Shown piece by piece: positions 17,835-27,416 of a stretch of 50,046 nucleotides of DNA. Below the pieces are notes generated by a model. That model was given only the letters and a program-made list of their open reading frames with translations. It was not told the DNA's origin and did not search any database. This DNA is from Bacteroidales bacterium (GTDB lineage Bacteria; Bacteroidota; Bacteroidia; Bacteroidales; VadinHA17), in assembly GCA_003141525.1 (NCBI GenBank), contig PLML01000179.1:28392-78437 (forward strand). The letters run 5' to 3'. Position 1 is the first letter of the stretch. The number at the start of each line of letters is the position of its first letter. A program made the translations under genes and the position numbers.

Positions 17835-20050
17835 GATTAAACATTTCAGTTATATTTTCACTCCTTTTTGCTGTTGGCCTGGTAGCCTTTGGATTTACTT
17901 TTTACCAGAGTTCAACTGAAAAAACTAAATTAAATAATGAACTCGAATCTCGTACGTTACGGGTTGCAAATGAGATATTTAGACGAGATTCATTGTTTTT
18001 TGAAAAGATAGGTCAGAAAAATATTAACCATTTTTCAGACAGTATTAACAGACAATATAATCTTTTAGGTTTTGCAATATATTACAATTATGATAGCATT
18101 TTAAGCAGCAATTCTGCACGAAGTTTTATCAAGTATTCAAAAGCCTACATTATCCAATCAATAACTGCAGATACTTCTCTCGGAAATTTTTTTAAATCAG
18201 AAAAGGAGAAAATATATCAGTATATCACGCCGATAAAAAAAAATGGCAGATTCAATAATGCTGTAGTGTTTTATACTGATGCCGGGTACATTGATAAAGT
18301 CCTCCGGAACATCTGGTCCCGGAATTTCATGGGATGGTTTCTTCAGGCATTTTTAGTCTCTGTTGTTACATTACTTCTTATCCGTTGGGGGGTTTTGAGA
18401 CAGGTAAATAAAATTGTTGATTGGATAAAAGCAATACGCACCGGAAATATAAGACAAATCAAACCTCAACCTCATCTCGACTTTCTTGACCCGCTGCATA
18501 AAGAGATTGAGTCCATCGCGAAAGCAATGAATGAGGCTAAAGCCAGTGCCGATCAGGAAGCACGGCTTAGAACAAGCGCAGAAGCCATCTGGACAGCCGA
18601 ACGGCTGAAAGTGGAAATGGAAAATGTTTTGCAGGGAAAGAAAATGATTGTCGTTTCCAATCGTGAGCCATATATGCATATTCACGAAGGTAAAGAGATT
18701 AAATGTATAGTTCCTGCAAGTGGACTGATTACCGCTATGGAACCTATACTGAAGGCATGCAGCGGACTATGGATAGCATCCGGTTCAGGAGATGCAGATA
18801 AGGAGACAGTCAATAAACATGATAAAGTGGAGGTTCCACCTGAGGAACCAAAATATACTTTAAGAAGATTGTGGCTAACAAAGGAAGAAGAAAAACATTT
18901 TTATTATGGTTTTTCGAATGAAGGACTGTGGCCGCTTTGCCATATTGCACATACAAGGCCAACCTTCAGAAATGATGACTGGAAATATTATAAAAAAGTG
19001 AATGAAGAGTTCGCCAGAGCAGTCCTGGAAGAGACTAAAAATGAAGAAGAACCTTTCATATTAATCCAGGATTTTCATTTTGCACTCTTACCTGAACTTA
19101 TAAAAAGAGAAAAGCCCAAAGCTAAAGTTGCCATTTTCTGGCATATCCCGTGGCCAAATCCTGAATCTTTTGGAATTTGTCCATGGCAGAGAGAAATACT
19201 TAATGGTATGCTTGGTGCTGATTTAATTGGGTTTCATACACAATATCATTGCAATCATTTTCTCGAAACAGTAAATAATGCACTTGAATCCAGAGTTTTA
19301 TGGGAGAACTTTTCGGTAAAAATGGGCGGACGGACAACCTATGTCAAACCGTTTCCTATCAGCATTGCATTTACCTTAAAAGATTATGATATTGATTTAC
19401 CGAAAATTAGCCCTTCCCAGCTTCTGATTGAATATGGTGTAACTGCACAATTTATAGGTATTGGTGTTGACAGGATTGATTATACAAAAGGTATTGTCGA
19501 AAAATTTCTTGCTATTGAACGATTCCTGGAGAAGAATCCATCATACATAGGTAAATTTACCTTTATACAGGTTGGAGCGCCTAGCCGGACTCTGCTGAAA
19601 AGCTATTCCGACACGGTAAGTGCTGTCGAATACGAAACAAACAGAATAAATCTGCGTTTCAAATCCAAAAACTGGAAGGCAATACTACTTTTAAAACGGC
19701 ATCATAGTCATAAGGAAATAGCTCCGTTTTATTCTTCGGCTGATTTTTGTATGATTACTTCATTACATGATGGTATGAATCTGGTGGCAAAAGAATTTGT
19801 TGCTTCACGAAATCAAAATGACGGCACTCTCATTCTGAGCCGTTTCGCAGGAGCGTCACAGGAACTACAGGGAGCGATTATTATAAATCCTTATGATATA
19901 GAAAAATCAGCAGATGCAATAAAATCAGCATTGGAAATGACAAAAGAGGAACAGAATCAGAGAATGATGCAAATGCGATTGGTAATTGTCAGGCATAATA
20001 TTTATTCTTGGGCCGCTACCTTGTTGAGAACTATGGCAACGATTAATTGA
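17831..20050 (+). CDS. otsA: membrane-anchored trehalose-6-phosphate synthase with sensor-like N-terminal module
   Basis: Joins glucose 6-phosphate to a nucleotide-activated glucose to give trehalose 6-phosphate. The GT20 domain starts at about residue 270 (KKMIVVSNREPY) and contains FWHIPWPNPESF, DLIGFHTQYHCNHFL, GVDRIDYTKGI and the HDGMNLVAKEFVASR donor-binding region. The first 265 residues are not part of a normal OtsA: a transmembrane helix at about 5-24, an extracytoplasmic loop of about 135 residues, a second helix at about 165-187 (MGWFLQAFLVSVVTLLLI), then a HAMP-like or coiled linker (KIVDWIKAIRTGNI, MNEAKASADQEARLRTSAEA). This is the layout of a chemoreceptor or sensor kinase with the kinase replaced by a synthase. 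It overlaps otsB by 4 bp. Confidence 0.92.
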   Translation: MRLNISVIFSLLFAVGLVAFGFTFYQSSTEKTKLNNELESRTLRVANEIFRRDSLFFEKIGQKNINHFSDSINRQYNLLGFAIYYNYDSILSSNSARSFIKYSKAYIIQSITADTSLGNFFKSEKEKIYQYITPIKKNGRFNNAVVFYTDAGYIDKVLRNIWSRNFMGWFLQAFLVSVVTLLLIRWGVLRQVNKIVDWIKAIRTGNIRQIKPQPHLDFLDPLHKEIESIAKAMNEAKASADQEARLRTSAEAIWTAERLKVEMENVLQGKKMIVVSNREPYMHIHEGKEIKCIVPASGLITAMEPILKACSGLWIASGSGDADKETVNKHDKVEVPPEEPKYTLRRLWLTKEEEKHFYYGFSNEGLWPLCHIAHTRPTFRNDDWKYYKKVNEEFARAVLEETKNEEEPFILIQDFHFALLPELIKREKPKAKVAIFWHIPWPNPESFGICPWQREILNGMLGADLIGFHTQYHCNHFLETVNNALESRVLWENFSVKMGGRTTYVKPFPISIAFTLKDYDIDLPKISPSQLLIEYGVTAQFIGIGVDRIDYTKGIVEKFLAIERFLEKNPSYIGKFTFIQVGAPSRTLLKSYSDTVSAVEYETNRINLRFKSKNWKAILLLKRHHSHKEIAPFYSSADFCMITSLHDGMNLVAKEFVASRNQNDGTLILSRFAGASQELQGAIIINPYDIEKSADAIKSALEMTKEEQNQRMMQMRLVIVRHNIYSWAATLLRTMATIN

Positions 20051-20083
20051 AAAGATCCGCTCTTGTGTTTTTGTCCTGCAAAC

Positions 20084-20104
20084 TGCACTTATTTCTTAAG
20101 TGCA
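20084..20104. terminator. possible hairpin between convergent otsA and the FAD/Fe-S gene
   Basis: TGCACTTA at 20084-20091 pairs with TAAGTGCA at 20097-20104 (8 bp, 5-base loop). It overlaps the stop codon of the minus-strand gene. No strong T-run follows on either strand, so it is a weak terminator candidate. Confidence 0.3.
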
Positions 20105-23019
20105 TTATACAGCACGACCGCCGGATGCAATGCAACCCGTCCTGTACCATCCTTGATATGATGCCTGCAGCTTGTTCCGGGAGCAGATATTATCGTATTA
20201 TTATCAGAATTTCTCACCTCGGGGAATAAGACCAGTTCACCGACCTGGTTGGATAATTCAAAATGTTCCTTTTCGTAGCCGAACGATCCGGCCATGCCAC
20301 AACATCCAGACGGGATCTCTTTAACAGAATAATTTACCGGAATCGAAAGCGCTTCAATTGTATCCGCTGATGATGCTATAGCCTTTTGCTGGCAATGGGC
20401 ATGCAAAAGAATGCTTACCCTGTCATCAACAAAACAATTGCGGTCTATTCTTCCTGATCTGAACTCCCTTGCAATGAACTCATCTATCAAAAAACTGTTG
20501 GAAGCTATTTTTTCTGCGGCTTCTTTCAGATCAGCACCTGCTAACTCGGGATATTCATCCCTGAACCCAAGAATTGCGGAAGGTTCAATTCCGATAAGGG
20601 GCAATTCATTGTTGATAATACCCGATAAAGCCTGAATATTTTTTCTTATTGTCTTCTTTGCTGTTCTTACCAGTCCTTTGGACAGGAATGTCCTGGCGCT
20701 TATTTTGTGAGCTGCTGTGACCACTTTATAGTTTAATGATGTAAGTAACCGGATAATGGTTATCCCTGTCTCTGTATCGTTAAAATCGCTGAATTCGTCA
20801 ATAAAAAGACATATTGTACCAATTGGGCTCTCAGGATTGATTTTTGAGAGGTTTTTCCTTGTCCATCTTCTGAGAGTCGTCTTGTAAATTAATGGTATTG
20901 ATCTTTTTGAAGCAAATCCTGTAACCTTTTTTACAATTCCGGAGGTAAGCCTGTTCTTAAGAAAAAAGTTAAATATAGCAGGAGCGAAGGAACCGATTCC
21001 GTTAATTACCGATATATAAGCTATTAGTCTTGTCCTTAATGGTATTCCATGCCTGTCATACCAGTGCTGAAGGAATTCCGATTTAATCTTGGCAATATCA
21101 ACACTTGAAGGGCATTCCGCTTTGCATCCCTTGCATCCGAGGCAGAGATCGAGTATTTCATAGATCTCCCTGTGGTTCCATGGGTCACCCTCTCTGCTGA
21201 GAAATTCCCGTACAACATTGGCTCTTGCACGGGTGCTTTTATATTCATCTCCGGTTGCCATAAAACTGGGACACATGGTTCCTCCGATTATTGACGACTT
21301 GCGACAGTCGGCAGTTCCGTTGCATCTTTCTGCAGCTCTTATTATTCCGTCGCTGGATGAAAAATCATAGATGGTCTCTATAACACGGGTTGGAACTCCG
21401 GGGACATATCTCAGGTTAGTATCCATTGGAGGAGTACCTGTGATCTTGCCAGGGTTCAGGATACCATTTGGATCCCAGCATTTCTTTACCTGTTTCAGCA
21501 GATTATAGTTGTGTTCCCCCAGGATTATGGGAATAAATTCACCTCTTAATCTACCATCGCCATGTTCCCCGCTCAGAGAGCCCCTGTATTTTTTTACCAG
21601 GTATGCTGTTTCCATCCCGATTGTTCTGAAGAGCTTCACATCTTCAGGATCTTTCAGGTTGAGGATAGGTCTTATGTGAAGTTCACCTGAACCTATATGC
21701 GCATAGAATACTGCATCCTTACCATATTTGGCAAGCAAGGCTTCTATTTCATCCATGTACTCCGGCAGAACCTCTACACTGATTGCCGTATCCTCGATAA
21801 GTGTTACAGGCTTAGGATCTCCTTTCATGTTGGCAAGAACTCCGAGTCCTGCTTTTCTAAGTTCCCAAACCTTTGAAATATCTTTTCCTTTTACAACAGG
21901 ATAGGAGTATCCGAAACCTGCCGATTTTAATCCCTGAATCAGCTGTGCAGAGGTTTCGTCAATTTCTTCCGGCTTTTCCCTTACAAATTCAACAATCAGG
22001 ATTGCAGCAGGTTTTCCATCGAGAAAAAACCGGTTGTTTCTCTGACTTGCATTATCTTCTGTCAGCTCAAGGATCCGGTTATCCATCATTTCCACAGCTG
22101 ATGGCTTATATTTCAGGGCAATCAGGTTTGCTTTGAATGCATCGTTTCTTTTCTTTAGATGAACACATACAAGTGCTTTATTAGCAGGTGGTAATGGAAT
22201 TATTTTAAGTTTTATTTCTGTTGTGACTGCCAGAGTTCCTTCTGATCCTGCAAGCAACTTGCTTAAATTGAACTTCATTTTAGATTTTTCATCAAAAATC
22301 TCCGAATCCAGAAGTTGATCTATAGCATATCCGGTATTTCTTCTATGCACCCTGGGATCGGGATAACCTTCCCTGATATTTTTCTGGTTTATCCTATCCC
22401 CAAGAATCGTATTTATATTCCTGTAAATCTCTCCTTCAAGGTTATTTTGTGTACATTTTGCAAGGAAATCATCATTATTCAATGGTCCAAATACTGCTTC
22501 ACTTCCATCACTCAGAAGTGTCTTTATCTCTATCGTATGATCTCTGGTAGACCCATAAACAACAGAATGTGAGCCACATGCATTATTGCCAACCATGCCT
22601 CCAATGTTACAGCGGTTTGATGTTGAAGTTTCGGGACCAAAAAACAGGCCGTATTCTTTTAGTTTAAGATTCAGTTCATCAAGAACAACTCCCGGCTCTA
22701 CCCGCACCCACATTTCATCTTTGTTTATCTCGAGAATTTTATTCATATACCTTGAGATATCTGCAATAATTCCTGAAGCTACTACCTGTCCTGCAAGCGA
22801 AGTTCCTCCTGCCCTGAGAGTTATTCCTGTTTTCTCATTAACAGCAAATTGCAATATCTTCCTGATATCTGATACGTTTTTTGGCCAGGCAACAGCTACA
22901 GGCTCTTCTTTATATACCGATGCATCAGTGGAATAAATAGTAGTTGTGATCTTATCGTATTTAAGATCGCCTTCCAGACTCTTTCCAAGAATATCCAGTT
23001 TCGAATAATAAGTATCCAT
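20089..23019 (-). CDS. FAD-linked oxidase / Fe-S protein, D-lactate (2-hydroxyacid) dehydrogenase type
   Basis: Single-chain fusion of a GlcD-like flavoprotein and a GlcF-like iron-sulfur protein, 976 residues, likely oxidising D-lactate or another 2-hydroxyacid. Seen in order: an FAD-binding PCMH domain at about 25-240 (LRAGGTSLAGQVVASG, NIGGMVGNNACGSHS), an FAD-oxidase C-terminal domain to about 550 (IGSGELHIRPIL, SGEHGDGRLRGEFI), a 4Fe-4S domain (CNGTADCRKSS, CLGCKGCKAECPS) and a CCG-type region (HAHCQQKA, IPSGCCGMAGSFGYE). This is the layout of Dld-II-like respiratory enzymes. No signal peptide; probably membrane-associated through partners. It stands alone, convergent with otsA, and diverges from pta across a 194-bp gap. 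Confidence 0.88.
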   Translation of the reverse strand: MDTYYSKLDILGKSLEGDLKYDKITTTIYSTDASVYKEEPVAVAWPKNVSDIRKILQFAVNEKTGITLRAGGTSLAGQVVASGIIADISRYMNKILEINKDEMWVRVEPGVVLDELNLKLKEYGLFFGPETSTSNRCNIGGMVGNNACGSHSVVYGSTRDHTIEIKTLLSDGSEAVFGPLNNDDFLAKCTQNNLEGEIYRNINTILGDRINQKNIREGYPDPRVHRRNTGYAIDQLLDSEIFDEKSKMKFNLSKLLAGSEGTLAVTTEIKLKIIPLPPANKALVCVHLKKRNDAFKANLIALKYKPSAVEMMDNRILELTEDNASQRNNRFFLDGKPAAILIVEFVREKPEEIDETSAQLIQGLKSAGFGYSYPVVKGKDISKVWELRKAGLGVLANMKGDPKPVTLIEDTAISVEVLPEYMDEIEALLAKYGKDAVFYAHIGSGELHIRPILNLKDPEDVKLFRTIGMETAYLVKKYRGSLSGEHGDGRLRGEFIPIILGEHNYNLLKQVKKCWDPNGILNPGKITGTPPMDTNLRYVPGVPTRVIETIYDFSSSDGIIRAAERCNGTADCRKSSIIGGTMCPSFMATGDEYKSTRARANVVREFLSREGDPWNHREIYEILDLCLGCKGCKAECPSSVDIAKIKSEFLQHWYDRHGIPLRTRLIAYISVINGIGSFAPAIFNFFLKNRLTSGIVKKVTGFASKRSIPLIYKTTLRRWTRKNLSKINPESPIGTICLFIDEFSDFNDTETGITIIRLLTSLNYKVVTAAHKISARTFLSKGLVRTAKKTIRKNIQALSGIINNELPLIGIEPSAILGFRDEYPELAGADLKEAAEKIASNSFLIDEFIAREFRSGRIDRNCFVDDRVSILLHAHCQQKAIASSADTIEALSIPVNYSVKEIPSGCCGMAGSFGYEKEHFELSNQVGELVLFPEVRNSDNNTIISAPGTSCRHHIKDGTGRVALHPAVVLYNALKK

Positions 23020-23213
23020 CTATATAACTCAGTTTTGAGCCGCTAATTTAGGAAAATGATTGAATCATAGTTTTTATGATGACGTTTTAGTCGGATTTAT
23101 TTTTAGAAAAGGTTTAATAATGATATTAATCATGTAATTCAAAATTGTTTAATAGAACTTTTTTTTCGTACATTTATAAAAAAATTTTGAACTTATTAAT
23201 ATATTGATACACA

Positions 23214-24221
23214 ATGGAATTATTAGATCGCATCAAACAAAATGCCAGAAAACACAATATGCGGATTGTGCTTCCGGAAGGGTACGAAGAAAGAACAATT
23301 AAAGCAGCCGATATTGTAATACAGGAAGAATTGGCCCGGATAATATTGATAGGGGATCCGTCAGAGATAAATTCACATGCTGCAAGGCTTGGGTTGAAAA
23401 ATATTTCAAAAGCGACAATCGTCAATCCAAAATCGCATGAAAAGAAAGATCACTATATAAATTTGATGGTGGAACTCAGGAAAAGCAAAGGAATGACAAG
23501 GGATGAAGCTTCAAAACTGATTGAGGACCCCCTCTATCTCGGTGTTCTGATGATTAAAAATGGTGACGCGGATGGCGAAGTTTCCGGAGCAGATCATGCA
23601 ACGGGTGACGTTTTGCGACCTGCATTTCATTATGTTAAAACAGCTCCTGGAATTTCAGTTGTCTCCGGAGCATTTATAATGATCCTTCCCGAAAAAAACT
23701 TCGGGGAAAATGGCGTAATTATTTTTGCTGATGGTGCAGTTCATCCGAATCCAGATGAAAAAGAACTTGCGGAAATTGCAATAGCATCAGCCCACACTGC
23801 AAGGGCAATTTGCGGATATGAACCAAAAATTGCCATGCTTAGCTTTTCAACCAAGGGGAGCGCTAAACATGAGATGGTAGATAAGGTGGTTAATGCAACA
23901 AGAATAGCGAAAGAAATGGCTCCTGACCTTCAGATTGATGGTGAACTTCAGGCTGATGCAGCACTGATAGAATCTATTGGAAAAAGCAAAGCCCCGGGCA
24001 GCCCGATTGCTGGTAAAGCGAATGTAATGATATTTCCCGATCTGAATGCAGGGAATATAGCATATAAGCTTGTCCAGCGACTTGCTCATGCAGAGGCAAT
24101 CGGACCAGTATTACAAGGAATGGCCGCTCCGATAAATGACCTCTCTCGTGGTTGTTCGGTTAGCGATATCGTCAGTATGATAGCAATAACGTCAAATCAG
24201 GCTGCAGGCCTTAAAAAGTAA
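23214..24221 (+). CDS. pta: phosphate acetyltransferase
   Basis: Converts acetyl-CoA and phosphate to acetyl phosphate. Family sequence is clear throughout: MRIVLPEGYEERTIKAA at the N-terminus, GVLMIKNGDADGEVSGADHA, the SFSTKGSAKHEMV segment, DGELQADAAL, FPDLNAGNIAYKLVQRL, and IGPVLQGMAAPINDLSRGCS. 335 residues matches the short Pta form without an N-terminal regulatory domain. First gene of a run of six same-strand genes. A TACATTTA box close to the promoter consensus lies around 23170-23177. With ackA two genes downstream it forms the acetate branch. Confidence 0.95.
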   Translation: MELLDRIKQNARKHNMRIVLPEGYEERTIKAADIVIQEELARIILIGDPSEINSHAARLGLKNISKATIVNPKSHEKKDHYINLMVELRKSKGMTRDEASKLIEDPLYLGVLMIKNGDADGEVSGADHATGDVLRPAFHYVKTAPGISVVSGAFIMILPEKNFGENGVIIFADGAVHPNPDEKELAEIAIASAHTARAICGYEPKIAMLSFSTKGSAKHEMVDKVVNATRIAKEMAPDLQIDGELQADAALIESIGKSKAPGSPIAGKANVMIFPDLNAGNIAYKLVQRLAHAEAIGPVLQGMAAPINDLSRGCSVSDIVSMIAITSNQAAGLKK

Positions 24222-24257
24222 GATCATAATCTCAGAGTAACATATAATAATATAAGT

Positions 24258-25226
24258 ATGTCAGAAAATAATGAACGGTTGGAGGATTACGGACTATCAC
24301 AGGACAATAAGCCAAAAACCTTATTTTCCCGGGTAGGAATAGTGGGTGCAGGTTCGGTTGGACAGAATATAGCCAGAATGGTAAGTTCCAGGGGATTGGA
24401 CGTAATATTTCTTGACCTTAGTCAGGAGAAGTTAGACCAGGCATTTATTGAACTTGCAAAAGAACTTGACCGAATGATTGAAAGGTGGGGTATGACAAAT
24501 TCCGAAAAGCTTGGGATATTGTCGCGAATTAAGGGTACAACAGATTATAAAAGTTTTAAAGATTGCGATATAGTAATTGAAGCAATCAAATCATCCACCC
24601 GCGAGCATAGTCACAATGTACGTGCGGATATATTAAAAAAAATTGAAAGGTATGTCAGCAGGGATACAATTATCGCCACGAACTCCTCAACACAGGTTAT
24701 TACTGAACTTACTGCCGATCTTACCCATAAAGACCGCTGCGTGAGTTTCCATTTTCTTACTCCCGAGGCTGATGCAAGGATTGTGGAAATTGTAAAAGGT
24801 CTTTATACTTCACAGGTCGCATATGACAATACAATAAAATTTGCAAATCTGATCGGGAAAAAAGTTGTTCCTGTAAAAGAATCTCCGGGTATAATAAGCA
24901 CACGACTTATCGTTCCTTTTATAAATGAAGCCTGTGAGATCTTAATGGAAGGTGTAGGGACTATGGAGGATATCGATCTGACAATGAAAGTAGGATTTGG
25001 TCTTCCTCTGGGGCCTTTTGAAATGGCTGATAAGATTGGTCTGGATAAAATACTCAGATGGTGTGAAAACCTGTATGATGAATTTGGTGACTTGAAATAC
25101 AAATCTTCACCTTTGCTTAAAAAGCTTGTAAGGGCCAACCAGTGGGGAAGACGTACAGGAAGGGGATTTTATGAATACAATAAAGATGGCGTGAAAATTA
25201 CTAAAAATGCTTTTATTGGAGAGTAG
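24258..25226 (+). CDS. hbd: 3-hydroxyacyl-CoA (3-hydroxybutyryl-CoA) dehydrogenase
   Basis: NAD(P)-dependent interconversion of acetoacetyl-CoA and 3-hydroxybutyryl-CoA. A Rossmann fold (VGIVGAGSVGQNIARMV) starts at about residue 27 after a short N-terminal extension; the catalytic-domain sequence NSSTQVITEL, VSFHFLTPEADARIVEIVKG (usually HFFNP; here HFLTP, catalytic His kept) and GFGLPLGPFEMADKIGLD follow. 322 residues, slightly longer than the usual 280-290. Placed between pta and ackA. No crotonase or acyl-CoA dehydrogenase is present in the window, so the rest of a butyrate pathway must lie elsewhere. Confidence 0.88.
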   Translation: MSENNERLEDYGLSQDNKPKTLFSRVGIVGAGSVGQNIARMVSSRGLDVIFLDLSQEKLDQAFIELAKELDRMIERWGMTNSEKLGILSRIKGTTDYKSFKDCDIVIEAIKSSTREHSHNVRADILKKIERYVSRDTIIATNSSTQVITELTADLTHKDRCVSFHFLTPEADARIVEIVKGLYTSQVAYDNTIKFANLIGKKVVPVKESPGIISTRLIVPFINEACEILMEGVGTMEDIDLTMKVGFGLPLGPFEMADKIGLDKILRWCENLYDEFGDLKYKSSPLLKKLVRANQWGRRTGRGFYEYNKDGVKITKNAFIGE

Positions 25227-25273
25227 GTAAATCATCCCTTTTACAATTACTTTTATTAAAAAACATTTCTATA

Positions 25274-26482
25274 ATGAAAATATTAGTTCTTAACTGCGGT
25301 AGTTCATCAATTAAATATCAGCTTTTCGATATGACCTCGGGTGTGGTTCTGGCGAAGGGAATTGTTGAGAAAATAGGATTAAAAGGATCGTTCCTTAAAA
25401 ATGAAAGGTTCGATGGTGATAAGGTAAAGCTTGAGGGAGAGATATTGGATCATCAGACAGGCATTGAATTTCTGCTTGGTTTAATGATAAGTAAAAGAAG
25501 GGGGGTGATAAGAAATCTGAATGAAATAGATGCAATAGGTCACCGTCTTGTACATGGAGGGGAAACTTTCAAGAGAAGCTGTTATCTCGATGATGTTACG
25601 ATAAAAGGAGTTGAAGACTGCTCAGACCTTGCACCGCTTCATAACCCTGCCAATCTGAAAGGAATTTATGCCATGAAAACGTTGCTTCCCAATATACCCC
25701 AGGTCGGAGTATTTGATACTTCATTTCATCAGACAATGCCTGAGTATTCCTTCATGTATGCCCTGCCTTATTCCCTATATAAAAAATATGGGATAAGGCG
25801 TTATGGTTTCCATGGAACAAGTCACAGTTATGTATCCAAAAGGGCATGTGAAATACTGAACCTCGATTATAGCTCACAGAAAATTATTACTTGTCATCTT
25901 GGCAATGGTGCCTCAATCACCGCAATAAAAGACGGTAAATCACTTGATACTTCAATGGGACTTACACCTGTTGAAGGACTAATAATGGGTACCAGATCGG
26001 GGGATGTTGATGCCGGAGCACTCACTTTAATAATGGAAAAGGAAGAAATAGACTATTCTTCACTGAATACACTCCTGAATAAACATAGTGGAGTTTTGGG
26101 TATTTCAGGTATCTCCTCAGATATGAGAGAGGTCGGATCAGCTGCTGATGAGGGTGACGAGCGTGCCATACTTGCTCTTAAAATGTATGAATACCGTGTC
26201 AAAAAGTACATCGGGGCATATGCCGCCGCTATGGGGGGAGTCGATTTGCTCATTTTTACCGGGGGGGTCGGGGAGAACGCTGCAGAAGCCAGGGAAAATA
26301 TTTGCAGGGATCTCGAATTCATGGGTCTGGTTTTTGATAAGCAAAAAAATATTAGTGCACGCAGCAAAGAGTTGATTATCAGCAAGAAAGAATCAAGGGT
26401 AACTGTGATGGTTGTCCCGACAAATGAAGAATTTGTCATTGCATCAGAAACCCGCGAGATTGTCGAGCATCGTAAAGTTTAG
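25274..26482 (+). CDS. ackA: acetate kinase
   Basis: Transfers phosphate from acetyl phosphate to ADP, giving acetate and ATP. Conserved: MKILVLNCGSSSIKYQLF, GHRLVHGGE, GVFDTSFHQTMP, RRYGFHGTSHSYV (catalytic His), HLGNGASITAIKDG, DTSMGLTPVEGL, MGTRSGDVDAG, and FTGGVGENA. 402 residues, complete. It uses the pta product, with hbd in between. Separated by 47 bp from hbd and 24 bp from ptb, consistent with one operon. Confidence 0.97.
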   Translation: MKILVLNCGSSSIKYQLFDMTSGVVLAKGIVEKIGLKGSFLKNERFDGDKVKLEGEILDHQTGIEFLLGLMISKRRGVIRNLNEIDAIGHRLVHGGETFKRSCYLDDVTIKGVEDCSDLAPLHNPANLKGIYAMKTLLPNIPQVGVFDTSFHQTMPEYSFMYALPYSLYKKYGIRRYGFHGTSHSYVSKRACEILNLDYSSQKIITCHLGNGASITAIKDGKSLDTSMGLTPVEGLIMGTRSGDVDAGALTLIMEKEEIDYSSLNTLLNKHSGVLGISGISSDMREVGSAADEGDERAILALKMYEYRVKKYIGAYAAAMGGVDLLIFTGGVGENAAEARENICRDLEFMGLVFDKQKNISARSKELIISKKESRVTVMVVPTNEEFVIASETREIVEHRKV

Positions 26483-26506
26483 ATAATAACATAAAACCCT
26501 GATTCA

Positions 26507-27409
26507 ATGGTGTTAAAAAACATGAATGACCTGAAAAGTCTGGTTTACGGAGGACCCAGGAAGAAGCTTGTTCTGGCTGCAGCAAATGATCAACACTCAC
26601 TGGGTGCAGTTATCAGAGCCTGGAAAGACAATATTATTGATCCAATCCTGGTAGGGGACGAAGAGGAAATACACACTATTTGTTCATCAAATAATTATGA
26701 CATTACTGGCCTCAGAATAATTAATGAACACGATGCTGAGAAATCTGTCGAAACTTCCGTAAAAATGGCTAGCAGCAAACAGGCCGACATACTTATGAAG
26801 GGAAAGATCGGTTCTTCAACTTTGCTGAGGTGCGTTCTTAATAAGGAGTGGGGATTGAGAACCGGTAATTTATTGTCGCATTTTGCACTCTTTGAAGTTG
26901 AGACCTATCCGAAAGTAATCGCAGTAACTGATGTTGCTATGAATATCGCACCAACTCTGCATGACAAAATAGCTATTGTCAATAATTCTGTTGCATGCCT
27001 TAACAGGCTTGGTTATATAATGCCAAAAGTCGCTGTCCTTGGCGCTGTTGAAATGGTTAATGAAAACATGCAGGCTACTCTCGATGCAGCCCTTCTCTCA
27101 AAAATGAATCAACGCGACCAGATCAGAAATTGTATTATTGATGGCCCTCTCGCTTTCGATAATGCTGTAAGTCTTGAAAGTTCGCAACTTAAAGGAATTA
27201 AGAGCGAGGTAGCCGGCGATACCGATCTTTTGCTGATGCCTGATATTGAGGTAGGTAATGTATTATACAAGTCATTGGTTTTCTTTGCTAAAGCTAAGGT
27301 AGCCTCAATAATTCTCGGAGCCATGGTGCCAATTGTACTGACCTCAAGATCAGATTCGGAACAGGCAAAATTCGACAGCATACTTTTAGCCGCAGCAGCC
27401 TGCAGATAG
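26507..27409 (+). CDS. ptb: phosphate acyl (butyryl) transferase, first of two
   Basis: Phosphotransacylase of the Ptb family, turning butyryl-CoA or a branched acyl-CoA into the acyl phosphate. Conserved: ADILMKGKIGSSTLLR, VAVLGAVEMVNENMQ, CIIDGPLAFDNAVS, GDTDLLLMPDIEVGNVLYKSL, and LTSRSDSEQAKFDSI. 300 residues. It begins at the ATG at 26507 or the ATG at 26522. The next gene starts 7 bp after its stop and belongs to the same family, but many positions differ (for example KGKIGSSTLL against KGLVGTDKFL), so the pair is an old duplication with probably different acyl preference. Substrate not determinable. Confidence 0.85.
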   Translation: MVLKNMNDLKSLVYGGPRKKLVLAAANDQHSLGAVIRAWKDNIIDPILVGDEEEIHTICSSNNYDITGLRIINEHDAEKSVETSVKMASSKQADILMKGKIGSSTLLRCVLNKEWGLRTGNLLSHFALFEVETYPKVIAVTDVAMNIAPTLHDKIAIVNNSVACLNRLGYIMPKVAVLGAVEMVNENMQATLDAALLSKMNQRDQIRNCIIDGPLAFDNAVSLESSQLKGIKSEVAGDTDLLLMPDIEVGNVLYKSLVFFAKAKVASIILGAMVPIVLTSRSDSEQAKFDSILLAAAACR

Positions 27410-27416
27410 CAAGATT

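Noticed and set aside
20047..20229. plus-strand ORF after otsA
   Set aside because: It lies opposite the 3' part of the conserved FAD/Fe-S gene and has no recognisable sequence.
26053..26439. long minus-strand open frame inside ackA
   Set aside because: It is a shadow of a strongly conserved plus-strand kinase gene and resembles no protein.
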